In this document: piece by piece, positions 17,367 through 26,845 of the stretch
How positions within the stretch are numbered: the first letter of the stretch is position 1
How the letters are laid out: every line of letters begins with the position of its first letter
Assembly: GCA_964215955.1 (NCBI GenBank)
Contig: CAXPDR010000017.1
Coordinates: 62,001-126,000, forward strand
From: GCA-2706205 sp964215955
GTDB lineage: Bacteria > Bdellovibrionota > Bacteriovoracia > Bacteriovoracales > Bacteriovoracaceae
Length of the DNA stretch: 64,000 nt
Reading direction: 5' to 3'
Program-made: the position numbers and the translations under genes
The notes under the pieces: generated by a model
What the model was told of the DNA's origin: nothing
Seen by the model: only the letters and a program-made list of their open reading frames with translations
The model's database searches: none

Positions 17367-17849
17367 ATGAAAAAGAAAATAGGTTTAGGTTCAAAAAAGG
17401 AATTAAATGCAGATTTAAATCTGACTCCTTTTATTGATCTTCTTTCAACATGTGTATGTTTCTTATTAATCACAGCTGTATGGATTGAAATTGGTGCGGT
17501 AGAAATAAAACAAAGCCATGGTACGGCCGCTGCCCCGTCAAAAAAGATTTCATATGATTTAGATGTTGTTTATAAGGATTCGACTCATGCCAGTCTTAAC
17601 CTCAAAAGAAATGGAAAGAGGGTGCAAAAAATAAAAGTAGAAGGTGCTACTGATGCTGAGTTTCAGGCGAATCTAAATGATATTATAAAAACAAAGATTC
17701 TTACCTTTAAAAATAAGGTCGTTGAAATTGCAACGGCCACAGTAACTCCAAGAACATCTGTAAATTATGGTAGTCTGGTTCAGACTTTAGATACATTGAG
17801 AAAAAATGAAATCATAAATATCGGTGTTCTTTCTGCAAGGGGAAGATAA
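17367..17849 (+). CDS. ExbD/TolR-family motor subunit (AglQ/S-like), first copy
   Basis: 160 residues: a short cytoplasmic N-terminus, one membrane segment (about 20-43) and a periplasmic domain. The conserved membrane Asp needed for proton flow is D24 in LTPFIDLL. Two cysteines lie inside the membrane segment (STCVCFLL), which is unusual. The periplasmic part ends with the ExbD-like pattern of a short helix and strand (YGSLVQTLDTLRKNEIINIGV). Its stop shares one base with the start of the second ExbD gene. Confidence 0.88.
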   Translation: MKKKIGLGSKKELNADLNLTPFIDLLSTCVCFLLITAVWIEIGAVEIKQSHGTAAAPSKKISYDLDVVYKDSTHASLNLKRNGKRVQKIKVEGATDAEFQANLNDIIKTKILTFKNKVVEIATATVTPRTSVNYGSLVQTLDTLRKNEIINIGVLSARGR

Positions 17850-18367
17850 TGAAATTAAATAGAAGTTTAGTGGCATCAGATGCTTTTGAAAAACATCTAA
17901 TTAATAGAAAGAGAAAGAATAGTTGGGGGAAAAAAGCTGCAGTTTATGCTTTGATGTTAACTTCGATGGTTGATATGTTCAGCATGCTGGTTGTTTTCTT
18001 ACTGCAAACATTTTCAACTTCACCTGAGATTATGATTAATAAAGGGGTAAGTCTTCCAGACTCAATTACTTCTGCACAAGTAAAAGAAGCTCCAGTTTTG
18101 GCCATTGCTAAAGATGGAAATCTTTACTTAGACCAAAAGTTGGTTGGAGAAGTAAAGAAAGTTGTAAAAGCTCCTGGAAAACTAATTTCCGACTTAAATG
18201 AAATTAAAAATACCTGGGCAAAGAATCATGCTGGTATGGCCTTTCCTGGAGAGATTAATCTTCAAGCAGATAAGGATGTTCCAAGTACTGTGGTATCCCA
18301 AGTGATGGGAATACTTACTACTGGTCAATTTCAGGCCATACAACTGGCGGTAATAGGACTCAGATAA
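17849..18367 (+). CDS. ExbD/TolR-family motor subunit (AglQ/S-like), second copy
   Basis: 172 residues, one membrane segment (about 31-54) with the proton-path Asp at D42 (LTSMVDMFSMLVVFLL). The sequence differs clearly from the first copy, so the two are not a recent duplication. A pair of different ExbD proteins with one ExbB is the arrangement of the AglRQS gliding motor. The start overlaps the previous stop by one base (TAATG). Confidence 0.88.
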   Translation: MKLNRSLVASDAFEKHLINRKRKNSWGKKAAVYALMLTSMVDMFSMLVVFLLQTFSTSPEIMINKGVSLPDSITSAQVKEAPVLAIAKDGNLYLDQKLVGEVKKVVKAPGKLISDLNEIKNTWAKNHAGMAFPGEINLQADKDVPSTVVSQVMGILTTGQFQAIQLAVIGLR

Positions 18368-18368
18368 C

Positions 18369-21146
18369 ATGAAAAAGCTCTTTCTAGCAGGTTTACTTGG
18401 TTTAACTCTTTCTTCTGGAGCAATCGCAGATGAATATCTTATTGAGGAAATGGAATCACTAAAGTCTACCTTAGATAAAAATGATCCTGACCGTTCAATA
18501 CTTAGTATTCGCTTAGCTGACTTGTACTTCGATGTCTCAATACAAGAGGGAGAAAATGATAATTTAGTAGAGTATAGAGAGAAGGCTTTAAAGCTTTATC
18601 TTGATGTGCTTAATGGAAGGGATGGAATAAAAAAAGCTGATGCTAAAAATGCAACTTTAATTAGATATAATATCGCAAGAGTTCTTGGAAAGCTTTCAAG
18701 GTTTGATGAGGCCAGAAACTATTATTTGTCTGTTTTTGAGTCAGAGCATGCCAATGAGAGACTTAAAAGGGAAGCAGCTTTTTCACTCGCAGAATATTAT
18801 GAGGAGAAAGTTAATTTTAATAAAGCCGACCAATACTATCTTGCTGGAATTGAATTATGTAATTCCGTAGAAAGTTGTAATTATGCACATTATAAAAGAG
18901 CCTGGCTTCACTATAAGGAAGTCAAACTTGATACTGCTATTTCAGAACTTAAGCAATCTTTGTTTGAACGAGATGGAAGTGTAAGAGAAAAAGTCATAAA
19001 TGACCTTTTATTGTTCTTTTCGTCAGATCTAACAAATGGTGAAAAAGAGTTAGCTTATATTAAGGAGCTTAGGTCTAAAACTGGACGTAAGGATTTAGTT
19101 AGAAAACTGGTTGAGGCTTTCTATGCCGCTGGTAACAGAATCGCAGGGAGTACAGTTTTAGTTGAATTAAATAAAGAGAAGCCAGACCCATTTTATGAAA
19201 TGAGACTCTTGGAAGAATTTTATGGTTTCAGGGATGTAGATCTTGTTACCGAGTATCTATCTAAACTAGAAAAAAGATCTCAAAAAGAATTACCAGCGAC
19301 TAAAGAAGAAGCAAAAGAGTTTAAAGCGATGCTTAAAAGAGTTATTGTTCAATTTGACTCAGAAGCTGAATCTAATCCTCTTTATGTGGATATATTAAAA
19401 AGATCAATCGATAGGTACCTCGCATTTTATCCCAATGATGATATGAGAAAAAAAATGCAACAAGGTTGGTTAAAAGTTGAGTCATCTGAGGAAAACAAGA
19501 TCGCAAGACTGAAAAAATGGATTGACGAAGATATAAGTTATGGTTTTGATGATGAACATATTAGAAAGTTAAGGCAAACACGCCTATCTATGGCACAAAA
19601 ACTCAAAAAATCCGATATTGTTAAAGTAGAATCTTTGGCAATTTATAAACTCTTAACAAAGCAAAAAACTAATGAAGCTAGAGAGTTTCGTTATGTTTAC
19701 GCTCATGAGAACTATAAGAGTAAAGATTTTAACATAGCTCTTCCCATCTTCATGGAGCTTGCAGATGTTTCGGTTGTAAATGTAGATGAATATGCAATAA
19801 AGTCTCAACATTTAGCTTTAGATATTTTGAACCAACAGAAAAAGTATAATGAGATCGTTATCCAAGCTGATGCTTGGCTAAATTTTGATAAAGTTCTTAA
19901 TGATAAAAACTTAGCTTCTGATCTGAAAGAAATTAAAAATATAAGAAAGCAAGCCGACTTTGAAGCCGTGACTCAATTAGGTGAAAACCGTATTGCATTA
20001 GAGCGTTTTTATAAATTTTGTTTTGATAAAGTTTATGAAGAAAAATCATGTCAAAATGCTAAAGTTTTGGCCATCAAATTAGCTGACCAGGAGAAGTTAA
20101 TTTCTTTGCTTGAAAAGGCTAAAGATGAAAAAGCTTTGGTTGTAGAGTATGAACTAATGGGAAGATTTAGTGATACTGCAAAACTTCAAGAGAAGTTTGA
20201 GCTCACTAGGAATGCGGATATTCCAGTTTATTTAAAAATAGCACTTTTATACGAAGTAGATGAGAACTTCTCAGATAGAGATCGTATTTTGAAAAAACTC
20301 ATTAATAAGATTAGAAGAGATAAAAAAATTGAATCAAAATATGAAACGCTAGTTTTTAACACTCTTGATCAAGCCGGTTTAATTGATAATAGCTCTCTTA
20401 TCCTTCCATGGAATGCTGAAAGAAAGATTTCTCTGGCCAATAGGTTAGTTACTATTAAGCCAACTAAATCTAACCAGTCCATATTAACGAAAGGTTTGAG
20501 TTATACTGGTCCTACTTGGGCAAAGCATGTTTTGGGTGAAGCTCAAAAACTTTATAAAAGACAGGCAAAAACAAAATTCTACGGAAGATATAGTAAAACT
20601 CTATTTAAAAGAAGAATTAGCCGTATTGAGAAGTTTTCAAGGTATGCTAAAGGCTACCTAGAAGGGGCAAATAGTGAAACAAGAATATATTTACTTGATC
20701 TTTTGGCGAAAGCTTATGAAGGATTAGGGGCTGAAATATTGAACACCCCTATACCTGAAGGATTGACGGAAGAAATCCTCATGCAAGTTCAAGCAAATTT
20801 AACTCAAATGGCATCTCCCTACACCGTGGTAGCAGAAGATTATAGACGACTTCAGACAGAGGAAATTGACAAATTGGAAGAGGATGAAAAAACTCTTATT
20901 TCTGGGAATCTAAGCCAAGAGAATTTAAATTATGCTTCTCTTATCGAGTTTGAGGAGTTTAAGGTTCAAAGAACAGCTGACGTAGATTTTAATAAAATTA
21001 GATCATATAAAACTCAATTAAATCAGAAACCTAATGATTTAGAGACTTTAACTAAAATGAAAGATGAATTTGTTAATCATAACAATATGAGAATGGCCGC
21101 ATATTTTACAGGACGTATACAAGCATTAAAGGAAACTCATGAATAA
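18369..21146 (+). CDS. Large periplasmic TPR protein of the Glt-like operon
   Basis: 925 residues with a signal peptide (MKKLFLAGLLGLTLSSGAIA). The rest is almost wholly helical. TPR-like repeats are clearest at about 55-290 (KALKLYLDVLNG, RFDEARNYYLSVFE, NKADQYYLAGIEL, KLDTAISELKQSL) and again near 450-510. Large TPR proteins of this kind in the Myxococcus gliding system (AglT/GltE, AgmU/GltD) link the inner-membrane motor to outer-membrane parts. Starts one base after the second ExbD stop and overlaps the next gene by eight bases. Which Glt protein it matches cannot be decided by eye. Confidence 0.75.
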   Translation: MKKLFLAGLLGLTLSSGAIADEYLIEEMESLKSTLDKNDPDRSILSIRLADLYFDVSIQEGENDNLVEYREKALKLYLDVLNGRDGIKKADAKNATLIRYNIARVLGKLSRFDEARNYYLSVFESEHANERLKREAAFSLAEYYEEKVNFNKADQYYLAGIELCNSVESCNYAHYKRAWLHYKEVKLDTAISELKQSLFERDGSVREKVINDLLLFFSSDLTNGEKELAYIKELRSKTGRKDLVRKLVEAFYAAGNRIAGSTVLVELNKEKPDPFYEMRLLEEFYGFRDVDLVTEYLSKLEKRSQKELPATKEEAKEFKAMLKRVIVQFDSEAESNPLYVDILKRSIDRYLAFYPNDDMRKKMQQGWLKVESSEENKIARLKKWIDEDISYGFDDEHIRKLRQTRLSMAQKLKKSDIVKVESLAIYKLLTKQKTNEAREFRYVYAHENYKSKDFNIALPIFMELADVSVVNVDEYAIKSQHLALDILNQQKKYNEIVIQADAWLNFDKVLNDKNLASDLKEIKNIRKQADFEAVTQLGENRIALERFYKFCFDKVYEEKSCQNAKVLAIKLADQEKLISLLEKAKDEKALVVEYELMGRFSDTAKLQEKFELTRNADIPVYLKIALLYEVDENFSDRDRILKKLINKIRRDKKIESKYETLVFNTLDQAGLIDNSSLILPWNAERKISLANRLVTIKPTKSNQSILTKGLSYTGPTWAKHVLGEAQKLYKRQAKTKFYGRYSKTLFKRRISRIEKFSRYAKGYLEGANSETRIYLLDLLAKAYEGLGAEILNTPIPEGLTEEILMQVQANLTQMASPYTVVAEDYRRLQTEEIDKLEEDEKTLISGNLSQENLNYASLIEFEEFKVQRTADVDFNKIRSYKTQLNQKPNDLETLTKMKDEFVNHNNMRMAAYFTGRIQALKETHE

Positions 21147-21390
21147 GCTTATTGCAATGACATTTGTGACAATTCTATTTTCTAACCTCTCTTATGCTGA
21201 CAAAAGTAATGTTAAGTATAAATCAGGAAAAAGAATAGATTTTCAATCTCTTCTTATTGAGGGTGAAAAAAAGAAAGCTGATTATTCAGTCGTTACAGGG
21301 AATTTGGGTGAGGATGACTTTGGGTTACTTAAGCTTAAAAAGAACTTTGTTAAAGAAATGAAGTTCGATGCCAAGGAGAAAATTCAATGA
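21139..21390 (+). CDS. Small exported protein, CglF-like
   Basis: 83 residues with a signal peptide (MNKLIAMTFVTILFSNLSYA). The mature part of about 60 residues has the pattern YKSGKRIDFQSLLIEGEKKK and a charged end (LLKLKKNFVKEM). This resembles the small CglF-type proteins (pattern: Lys-rich, IDFxxLxIEGE, then a charged helix) found beside AgmX-like genes in gliding clusters. It overlaps both neighbours (8 bases before, 4 bases after), which strongly implies that it is a real, co-translated part of the machine. Confidence 0.55.
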   Translation: MNKLIAMTFVTILFSNLSYADKSNVKYKSGKRIDFQSLLIEGEKKKADYSVVTGNLGEDDFGLLKLKKNFVKEMKFDAKEKIQ

Positions 21391-22589
21391 TTGCTATTGA
21401 GACCTTAGATGGTGAACTAGTCAAAATTATTAATCACACAGGTGACTTAAAGCTAGGTTTACATAAACTTTTTGGTTTTATTTCAGAAGAAAAAGCTCAA
21501 AAAAGAATTGAGAAAAGAAAACTACAGGGATTCGAATTTTCAGAAGATGAATGGAAATGCCAATTAGACTTAAAAATTGAAAAAAATAGTATCCAAGTTA
21601 AAGACTTTACCAATTGTCACTTTGCAAACGTTGAAAAAGGGAGATGGCAATTAAGTACTGAAGCTGGAGAGTTTTTTGTTTCTAATGCATCCAGTGGAAA
21701 GTTTGCTGATGGTTTAACTGAGGAACATGATTCTAATTCTTGGATGAATAGGGCCACTGAATATATTTTATTGGTCATTTTTGCAATAATACCAATTCTT
21801 TATTTTATGCAACCAGAGGTTGTTGAAGAAGTTGAAGAAAAGAAGAAGGAAGTTAAGCCTATAACTGTTAAAGTTATTGAGCAAACTAAAGCCGTAAATA
21901 TCTCTCAAACAAAACCTAATATTAAGGTTAAACCTCTAACAGATGCTCAAAAGTCTAAGAGGGCCGTTCAAAGAAATCTTGGCTTCCTAGGTCTGGTAGG
22001 ATCTAAAGATTTGACCAAAGCTGTTGGTGGTGTTCCTCAAAAGCTTAAGCAGGCTACAGCAGGTGCTGGTCCTGGTGGAGATGCTGGATCAGGTGGTGAA
22101 GTTTTGACTGGCTTAGGTAAAGGTCTTAAAAAGACGACTGTTGGAAATACTGGAGTCGCAGGTCTTGGAGGAGTAGGAACTAAAGGTGCTGGAGGTGGTG
22201 CTGGTGGTTATGGAAATACCATGGTTGCATCTGGTGAAGGTAAAGGGATTTCCGCTATATCTGTTGCCTCCAATGATATGGTCTTAGAAGGTGGTCTTTC
22301 TCGATATGCTATCAATGCAACAATTGCCAAATATTTATCTCAAGTTAGAAGATGTTATGAAGCTCAGTTAAATAAAAAGCCAGGACTAGAAGGTCTAGTT
22401 ACCGTTAGTTTCCAAATTAATGGAACTGGTATGTTAAATTACTCAAAGGTTAAAAATACCACTTTAAACTCTGCTGTAGTTGAAAAATGTATCACGACTA
22501 AAATGATGAGTTGGAAATTTCCAAAGCCTAAGGGTGGGGTGAATGTAAATATTAATTATCCATTTATGCTAAGACCGGTAGGAAAATAA
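21387..22589 (+). CDS. AgmX/PglI (GltG/GltJ)-like energy transducer
   Basis: 400 residues. Residues 1-110 are a cytoplasmic domain without the GYF or zinc-ribbon pieces known from Myxococcus GltJ. A single membrane segment lies at about 125-141 (EYILLVIFAIIPILYFM). A long Gly-rich periplasmic linker (about 220-295) follows, then the AgmX/PglI C-terminal domain, TonB-like in shape, with its two conserved cysteines C323 (RRCYE) and C368 (EKCIT) and the ending NYPFMLRP. It would carry the motor's force across the periplasm. Overlaps the CglF-like gene by four bases (ATGA). Confidence 0.82.
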   Translation: MIAIETLDGELVKIINHTGDLKLGLHKLFGFISEEKAQKRIEKRKLQGFEFSEDEWKCQLDLKIEKNSIQVKDFTNCHFANVEKGRWQLSTEAGEFFVSNASSGKFADGLTEEHDSNSWMNRATEYILLVIFAIIPILYFMQPEVVEEVEEKKKEVKPITVKVIEQTKAVNISQTKPNIKVKPLTDAQKSKRAVQRNLGFLGLVGSKDLTKAVGGVPQKLKQATAGAGPGGDAGSGGEVLTGLGKGLKKTTVGNTGVAGLGGVGTKGAGGGAGGYGNTMVASGEGKGISAISVASNDMVLEGGLSRYAINATIAKYLSQVRRCYEAQLNKKPGLEGLVTVSFQINGTGMLNYSKVKNTTLNSAVVEKCITTKMMSWKFPKPKGGVNVNINYPFMLRPVGK

Positions 22590-22602
22590 GTAAGGAATAT
22601 AT

Positions 22603-24648
22603 ATGAAAGTTTTATCAAGTTTAATTTTACTTTTAGCACTCACTGGATGTGAAAGTGATCCTTATCCATCTGTTGGTAAGAAATATAAAGGTCCTGCTGA
22701 GGAAACAAAAGATCCTGCAGATGCTCTTTCTATGACATTATCCGGTCAATATGAATTTTATGAGGGGAAAATTACTGATTTTAGGATTCGCGCTGAAGCA
22801 CCGGCTCCGTATGCGCCAATCATTAAGGTTGAAGGTTTACCTGCAGGGGCAAAATTTGATGAAGAAAAGTTTGTTTTTTCATGGGAACCAGGCTATTTCG
22901 ATGGGAATCTTCCTGGAGATCCAACGATTAAAACAAGAACTTATCCAATAACAGTTTGGCTTTCTTCTACTAAACCAGACTCCGAAAAAAGAACGAAAGA
23001 AGTTGTTCTTATTGTTAATGATGTACCTCTAGATCTAAACATCAATGGAGGAGATACGAAAAGTGTTAGAGAAGGTGATGAGTTAATCTATGACTTTTCA
23101 ATTGAAAATAAGGATTATCCTAATGGGCCATTTGCTGTAACAACTGAAGGTTTTCCTGCAAATACGAGGATTGAACAGCTTAGTGATACAGACTTTAGAT
23201 TAACGTTTAAACCAGATTTTCATCATGTCATAATTAATGAGAACTCAAACTGTTCAACTTGGAGTGTAAACTGTATCGAGTACGATGGAACAATAAATGT
23301 TTATAACCCAGCAAAGCACGCTAATAGTAAAAAAGTTAAATTTCAAGTTAATGATGTAAGAAGAAAACCAAAGATTGTCGCTCCAAAGCCAATGAGCCAA
23401 GGATTAGATATCACCTTTCAAGTATCTGGTTATGATTTAAATGGTGAAGTCGCTCCAAAAATTTCTAGACTAGGAAGCGCTCCTGATTATGGAAAGTTTT
23501 CAACTCAAATAGTGCCGGATGAAAAAAATAATTCATCAGTACTAAATGTGACTTGGAAAGATATCCCTCCAAGTTATGCGGGAAAATCTCATACATTTAG
23601 GTTTCAAACATGTGCTTTAGATTATAGAAAAAATTATTCTAATTGTACTAGTGCTACTACGACAGTCACAATTGAAGTAAAGGATCGAAATCCTCCATCT
23701 ATTAGTCGTTCTGATTGGGCTCCAGGTGAAATTAAATATCTTGATTTTAATAGTAGAAAATCATTTGATATTTACGTAAGAGATGGAGACAATCGAAATG
23801 AGGTTGTAAGAGATGTTAAAATTATGCCAGAGCATATGAGAAAATATGTTAGCTGGAGAAATAACACGCTTCAAGTCCGTTTTGATAAGCCAGGGATTCA
23901 TCAATTTAGTCTTGTCGCTAAATCAGAATACAATGTGACAAGTGCGGAAAGTTTTGTGGCTGAAGTTTTTCAAAAAGACCGCTCAAGAATTCTTTATTTT
24001 ACAGATTCTACCAGGGACCCTGAAGTTAAGTTCTTTAAAGAAGTCATGGGAGACGTCACTTTATTTAATCCAGTTTTGCAAGCGTTAAATGATAGAAATT
24101 TATCAGGAAGAGATACATTGATTTTAGGTACTGGAATTTTAACTGATCCTGAAATGAAATCAAATATAGCTGATGCTATGAAGAATATAGAAAATGTTGT
24201 TGTTGCCTCAGCAATGATTGAAAATATGCCTGACAAATTTATTAATGAATTACAGCAGGAGCACCATATTTCTATTTTAGGACGATATAATGAACTTCCT
24301 AATCTTCCTAAACTTTCAGATACCTATTTCATTGCTCGAGATGACTTTGAAACTACTAACGCAAAAGTTACTCTTAAAACAACTTCTTCGATTGAATCAA
24401 GTAATCCACTAATATTCTCTGTCGGAGTTGATAGAGTTGGATGTGAAGATGTACTAGATCTAACGGATAAAAAAGAAGAGGCAAGGCTAAAAGTGGGAAT
24501 TATTTGTGATAGAAAAGGTGGTGGTAGATACGCCATTTTAGGAACGGAGTTTGCTGATCTTAAAGTTGAGGAGTCAGATGCTCAAATACCAACCAAGTGG
24601 TTACATAGAATGTTAAACACAACACTAAATAATAAAGAGGTTCAATAA
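22603..24648 (+). CDS. Large Ig-like lipoprotein (GltK-like position)
   Basis: 681 residues with a lipobox (LLALTGC, Cys15). At least three beta-sandwich modules of the putative-Ig/cadherin-like type follow (about 45-145, 146-250, 260-365), with phrases such as VEGLPAGAKFDEEKF and TEGFPANTRI. From about 440 on there is a different alpha/beta domain (ILYFTDSTRDPEVKFFKEVMG, DTLILGTGILTDPEM, RYAILGTEFAD) that looks Rossmann- or glutaminase-like but has no catalytic motif I recognise. In Myxococcus the gltK-gltB-gltA-gltC operon also starts with a lipoprotein before beta-barrels. The following gene overlaps by one base. Confidence 0.65.
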   Translation: MKVLSSLILLLALTGCESDPYPSVGKKYKGPAEETKDPADALSMTLSGQYEFYEGKITDFRIRAEAPAPYAPIIKVEGLPAGAKFDEEKFVFSWEPGYFDGNLPGDPTIKTRTYPITVWLSSTKPDSEKRTKEVVLIVNDVPLDLNINGGDTKSVREGDELIYDFSIENKDYPNGPFAVTTEGFPANTRIEQLSDTDFRLTFKPDFHHVIINENSNCSTWSVNCIEYDGTINVYNPAKHANSKKVKFQVNDVRRKPKIVAPKPMSQGLDITFQVSGYDLNGEVAPKISRLGSAPDYGKFSTQIVPDEKNNSSVLNVTWKDIPPSYAGKSHTFRFQTCALDYRKNYSNCTSATTTVTIEVKDRNPPSISRSDWAPGEIKYLDFNSRKSFDIYVRDGDNRNEVVRDVKIMPEHMRKYVSWRNNTLQVRFDKPGIHQFSLVAKSEYNVTSAESFVAEVFQKDRSRILYFTDSTRDPEVKFFKEVMGDVTLFNPVLQALNDRNLSGRDTLILGTGILTDPEMKSNIADAMKNIENVVVASAMIENMPDKFINELQQEHHISILGRYNELPNLPKLSDTYFIARDDFETTNAKVTLKTTSSIESSNPLIFSVGVDRVGCEDVLDLTDKKEEARLKVGIICDRKGGGRYAILGTEFADLKVEESDAQIPTKWLHRMLNTTLNNKEVQ

Positions 24649-25331
24649 TGAAAAGAATTTTAACTTTAGCTCTTTGTTCAATCTCTTTAAATAGCTTTGC
24701 AAGTGATGATCTAAGCAAAAAATTAGAAGCTTTGAGTATTCCTAGTGAAAAGGTAACACCTCTTTTAACTGAAGATGAGTTAATTGCAGTTAACGGTAGA
24801 TATTCTAGTTTAAATAAAAGGCATGAAGTTACCTTTTCTGGTGCAAATAATTTTACTGCAGATTCTCACATGGAAACAAAGCAAATTAGCGCAACTTATA
24901 GATTCCATATTAACTCTAATTGGTCTATTGGTGCTAGATACTCTGAATATGAAAATAAACTTTCTGGTGCAGGTGAAAAATTATTTGATGAACAGAAAAT
25001 TCTTCCAGATGCAGATTTTGCTATTAAATCCAGTGAAGGATTTATTAATTACAATACAGTTTATGGAAAGCTGAGATTAACTAAATCTACTATCGTATAT
25101 TTTGATCATTACGTTTCATTAGGATATGGAACCGTAGCTCTTGGAAATGGGGAAGCTCAAACCTATATTGGAGATACAGGGCTTGCTTTTTGGATCGGAA
25201 AACACGCAAGTTTACGAACCGGTTTAAGAAATGAATTCTATAGACAAAAAAAATTAAATGGACCAGAAAATGTACATAACGGAATGGGTTATATTGAATT
25301 TGGATACCTTTTTGGAGGAACCAAGATATGA
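24648..25331 (+). CDS. Outer-membrane beta-barrel (GltA/GltB-like position)
   Basis: 227 residues with signal peptide (MKRILTLALCSISLNSFA). After a short helical linker it alternates amphipathic beta strands and turns (HEVTFSGANNF, KQISATYRFHI, WSIGARYSEYE, GMGYIEFGYLF), the look of an 8- to 10-stranded outer-membrane barrel. It lies between the Ig lipoprotein and the TPR protein, the same order as GltK, GltB/GltA and GltC in Myxococcus, where only here one barrel replaces two. The small barrel at 15723 could be the second. Confidence 0.7.
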   Translation: MKRILTLALCSISLNSFASDDLSKKLEALSIPSEKVTPLLTEDELIAVNGRYSSLNKRHEVTFSGANNFTADSHMETKQISATYRFHINSNWSIGARYSEYENKLSGAGEKLFDEQKILPDADFAIKSSEGFINYNTVYGKLRLTKSTIVYFDHYVSLGYGTVALGNGEAQTYIGDTGLAFWIGKHASLRTGLRNEFYRQKKLNGPENVHNGMGYIEFGYLFGGTKI

Positions 25332-26845
25332 TAAAAGTCCTTGGGACAGTACTCTTATTATCTTCGACCCAAGTCCTTGCAAGTGGAACAGATTTATTAG
25401 TCGGAAAAGATGGAAAGAAAAGCTTCACCCCTATAGTTAAACAAGTAAGACAAGTCATATTAGATGATCCTTTCGTTGTTCAGGCATACGGTGCAATTAG
25501 AGCTTATGGTATTCAAAGTAAAGAAATCACCAATGCTTTTGATCTCATGTTTGAAAAGAAATATGAAGAGTCATTAAAATTGATGGTTCAAATAAAGCCA
25601 AATGCCAAATCAGAAAGATTGATTAATGCCACCAAAATTTATCTTTACTATAAACTTGGGCAACCTCAAGTCGTTGTGAATTTGTGGATTAAAGAAGCTT
25701 CAAAATATAATTTAAATAACACCCAAGTTGGTGTGGCACTTGATCAAATCATTGGGGTCAAATCTAGTAATTATCTATTGAAAAACGCTATCCTCTTAAC
25801 AGGTAAGCAAAAAGATATCTTAGCCAAAATTGAATCGGATAATAGTCAATTTAATTATTCTTTGCAGGCTTTGAAGTATTTAAGATCCGGTGAAAAAGGG
25901 CTAAATATTTTAGGAAAGTTAACTCCAGGGGATCCATTAAGATATAGGCTGGTTAATACAGTAATTATTGCTATGGCCGAGGCTGGAAAACTTGCAGAGG
26001 CTGGTAAATTAGTAAAAGAGGTTATTGAACCTGAAATAAAAAAAATCGATAAACTTGAAACTATTTCAGATTATTATCTGACTCTTGCAAGACTGCTATA
26101 TCAAGCAGGAGCATATGAAGCTTCTAAGCAATACTTTAATGCCATCCCTGATGAATCTAAAAACTTCTTAAAATCAAGAGTAGAGTCACTTTGGGTTTCT
26201 ATGCAATCAAAAGATCATTCAGTAATACTAGGTGAACTAAAGTCTTTGGAGCTTAATGCTTTTGAAGAGGAATTTCTACCTGAACTGCATCTTGTGGGAG
26301 CAATGGCCAATTTACAGTTATGCCAATTTTCAAAAGTTGAAAAATCTTTTAATCAATTTATTAGGGTTAACAAGGTCCATTTGTCTGAATTAACAGAAGA
26401 GGTCGATGATAAATTAATAACTAAACTAAAAAAGAATAATTTTTATCTCTCACAACTTTCTAAATTTGAAAAAAGAGCTGTTGTTAACCTTAAGAAGCTT
26501 GATGAACTAGGAGACATTACTAGTCACGAAGAACTTAAAGCACAAATTTCTTTTGCTCAAAATAAAATGAGCGAAGAAATTGAACGAGATCGTGAAAATA
26601 GAAAGGCCCTCGTTCAGAATGCCCTTAGAAATATGAGATTTGTAAAAATTGAATTTTTATCAACTATGAGAAGGCTTAAAGAAAAGTTAGCTTTGATTAA
26701 GGGAGAGGATAGGGTTTCAACTTTAACCTCGGCAATTGATAAAACAGATAAGCTGGAGTTTCCATATGATGGGGTTTTATTTGGAGATGAGCTTTTCAAT
26801 ATGAGATCTAAAATTAAAAGCTTATGCTTAAAGGAAAGAAAATAG
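25328..26845 (+). CDS. Periplasmic TPR-like protein (GltC-like position)
   Basis: 505 residues; signal peptide MIKVLGTVLLLSSTQVLA. The remainder is helical with TPR-like pairs, for example KYEESLKLMVQIKPNA, LARLLYQAGAYEASKQYF and LVGAMANLQLCQFSKVEKSF. A coiled-coil-prone charged stretch lies near 395-450. Starts with a four-base ATGA overlap with the barrel gene. Position and fold fit GltC, a periplasmic TPR protein that binds the outer-membrane barrels in Myxococcus; assignment by context. Confidence 0.7.
   Translation: MIKVLGTVLLLSSTQVLASGTDLLVGKDGKKSFTPIVKQVRQVILDDPFVVQAYGAIRAYGIQSKEITNAFDLMFEKKYEESLKLMVQIKPNAKSERLINATKIYLYYKLGQPQVVVNLWIKEASKYNLNNTQVGVALDQIIGVKSSNYLLKNAILLTGKQKDILAKIESDNSQFNYSLQALKYLRSGEKGLNILGKLTPGDPLRYRLVNTVIIAMAEAGKLAEAGKLVKEVIEPEIKKIDKLETISDYYLTLARLLYQAGAYEASKQYFNAIPDESKNFLKSRVESLWVSMQSKDHSVILGELKSLELNAFEEEFLPELHLVGAMANLQLCQFSKVEKSFNQFIRVNKVHLSELTEEVDDKLITKLKKNNFYLSQLSKFEKRAVVNLKKLDELGDITSHEELKAQISFAQNKMSEEIERDRENRKALVQNALRNMRFVKIEFLSTMRRLKEKLALIKGEDRVSTLTSAIDKTDKLEFPYDGVLFGDELFNMRSKIKSLCLKERK

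Noticed and set aside
22080..22240. Gly-rich repeat DNA in the transducer gene as a mobile or CRISPR-like repeat
   Set aside because: The repeats are irregular at DNA level and encode a flexible periplasmic linker.
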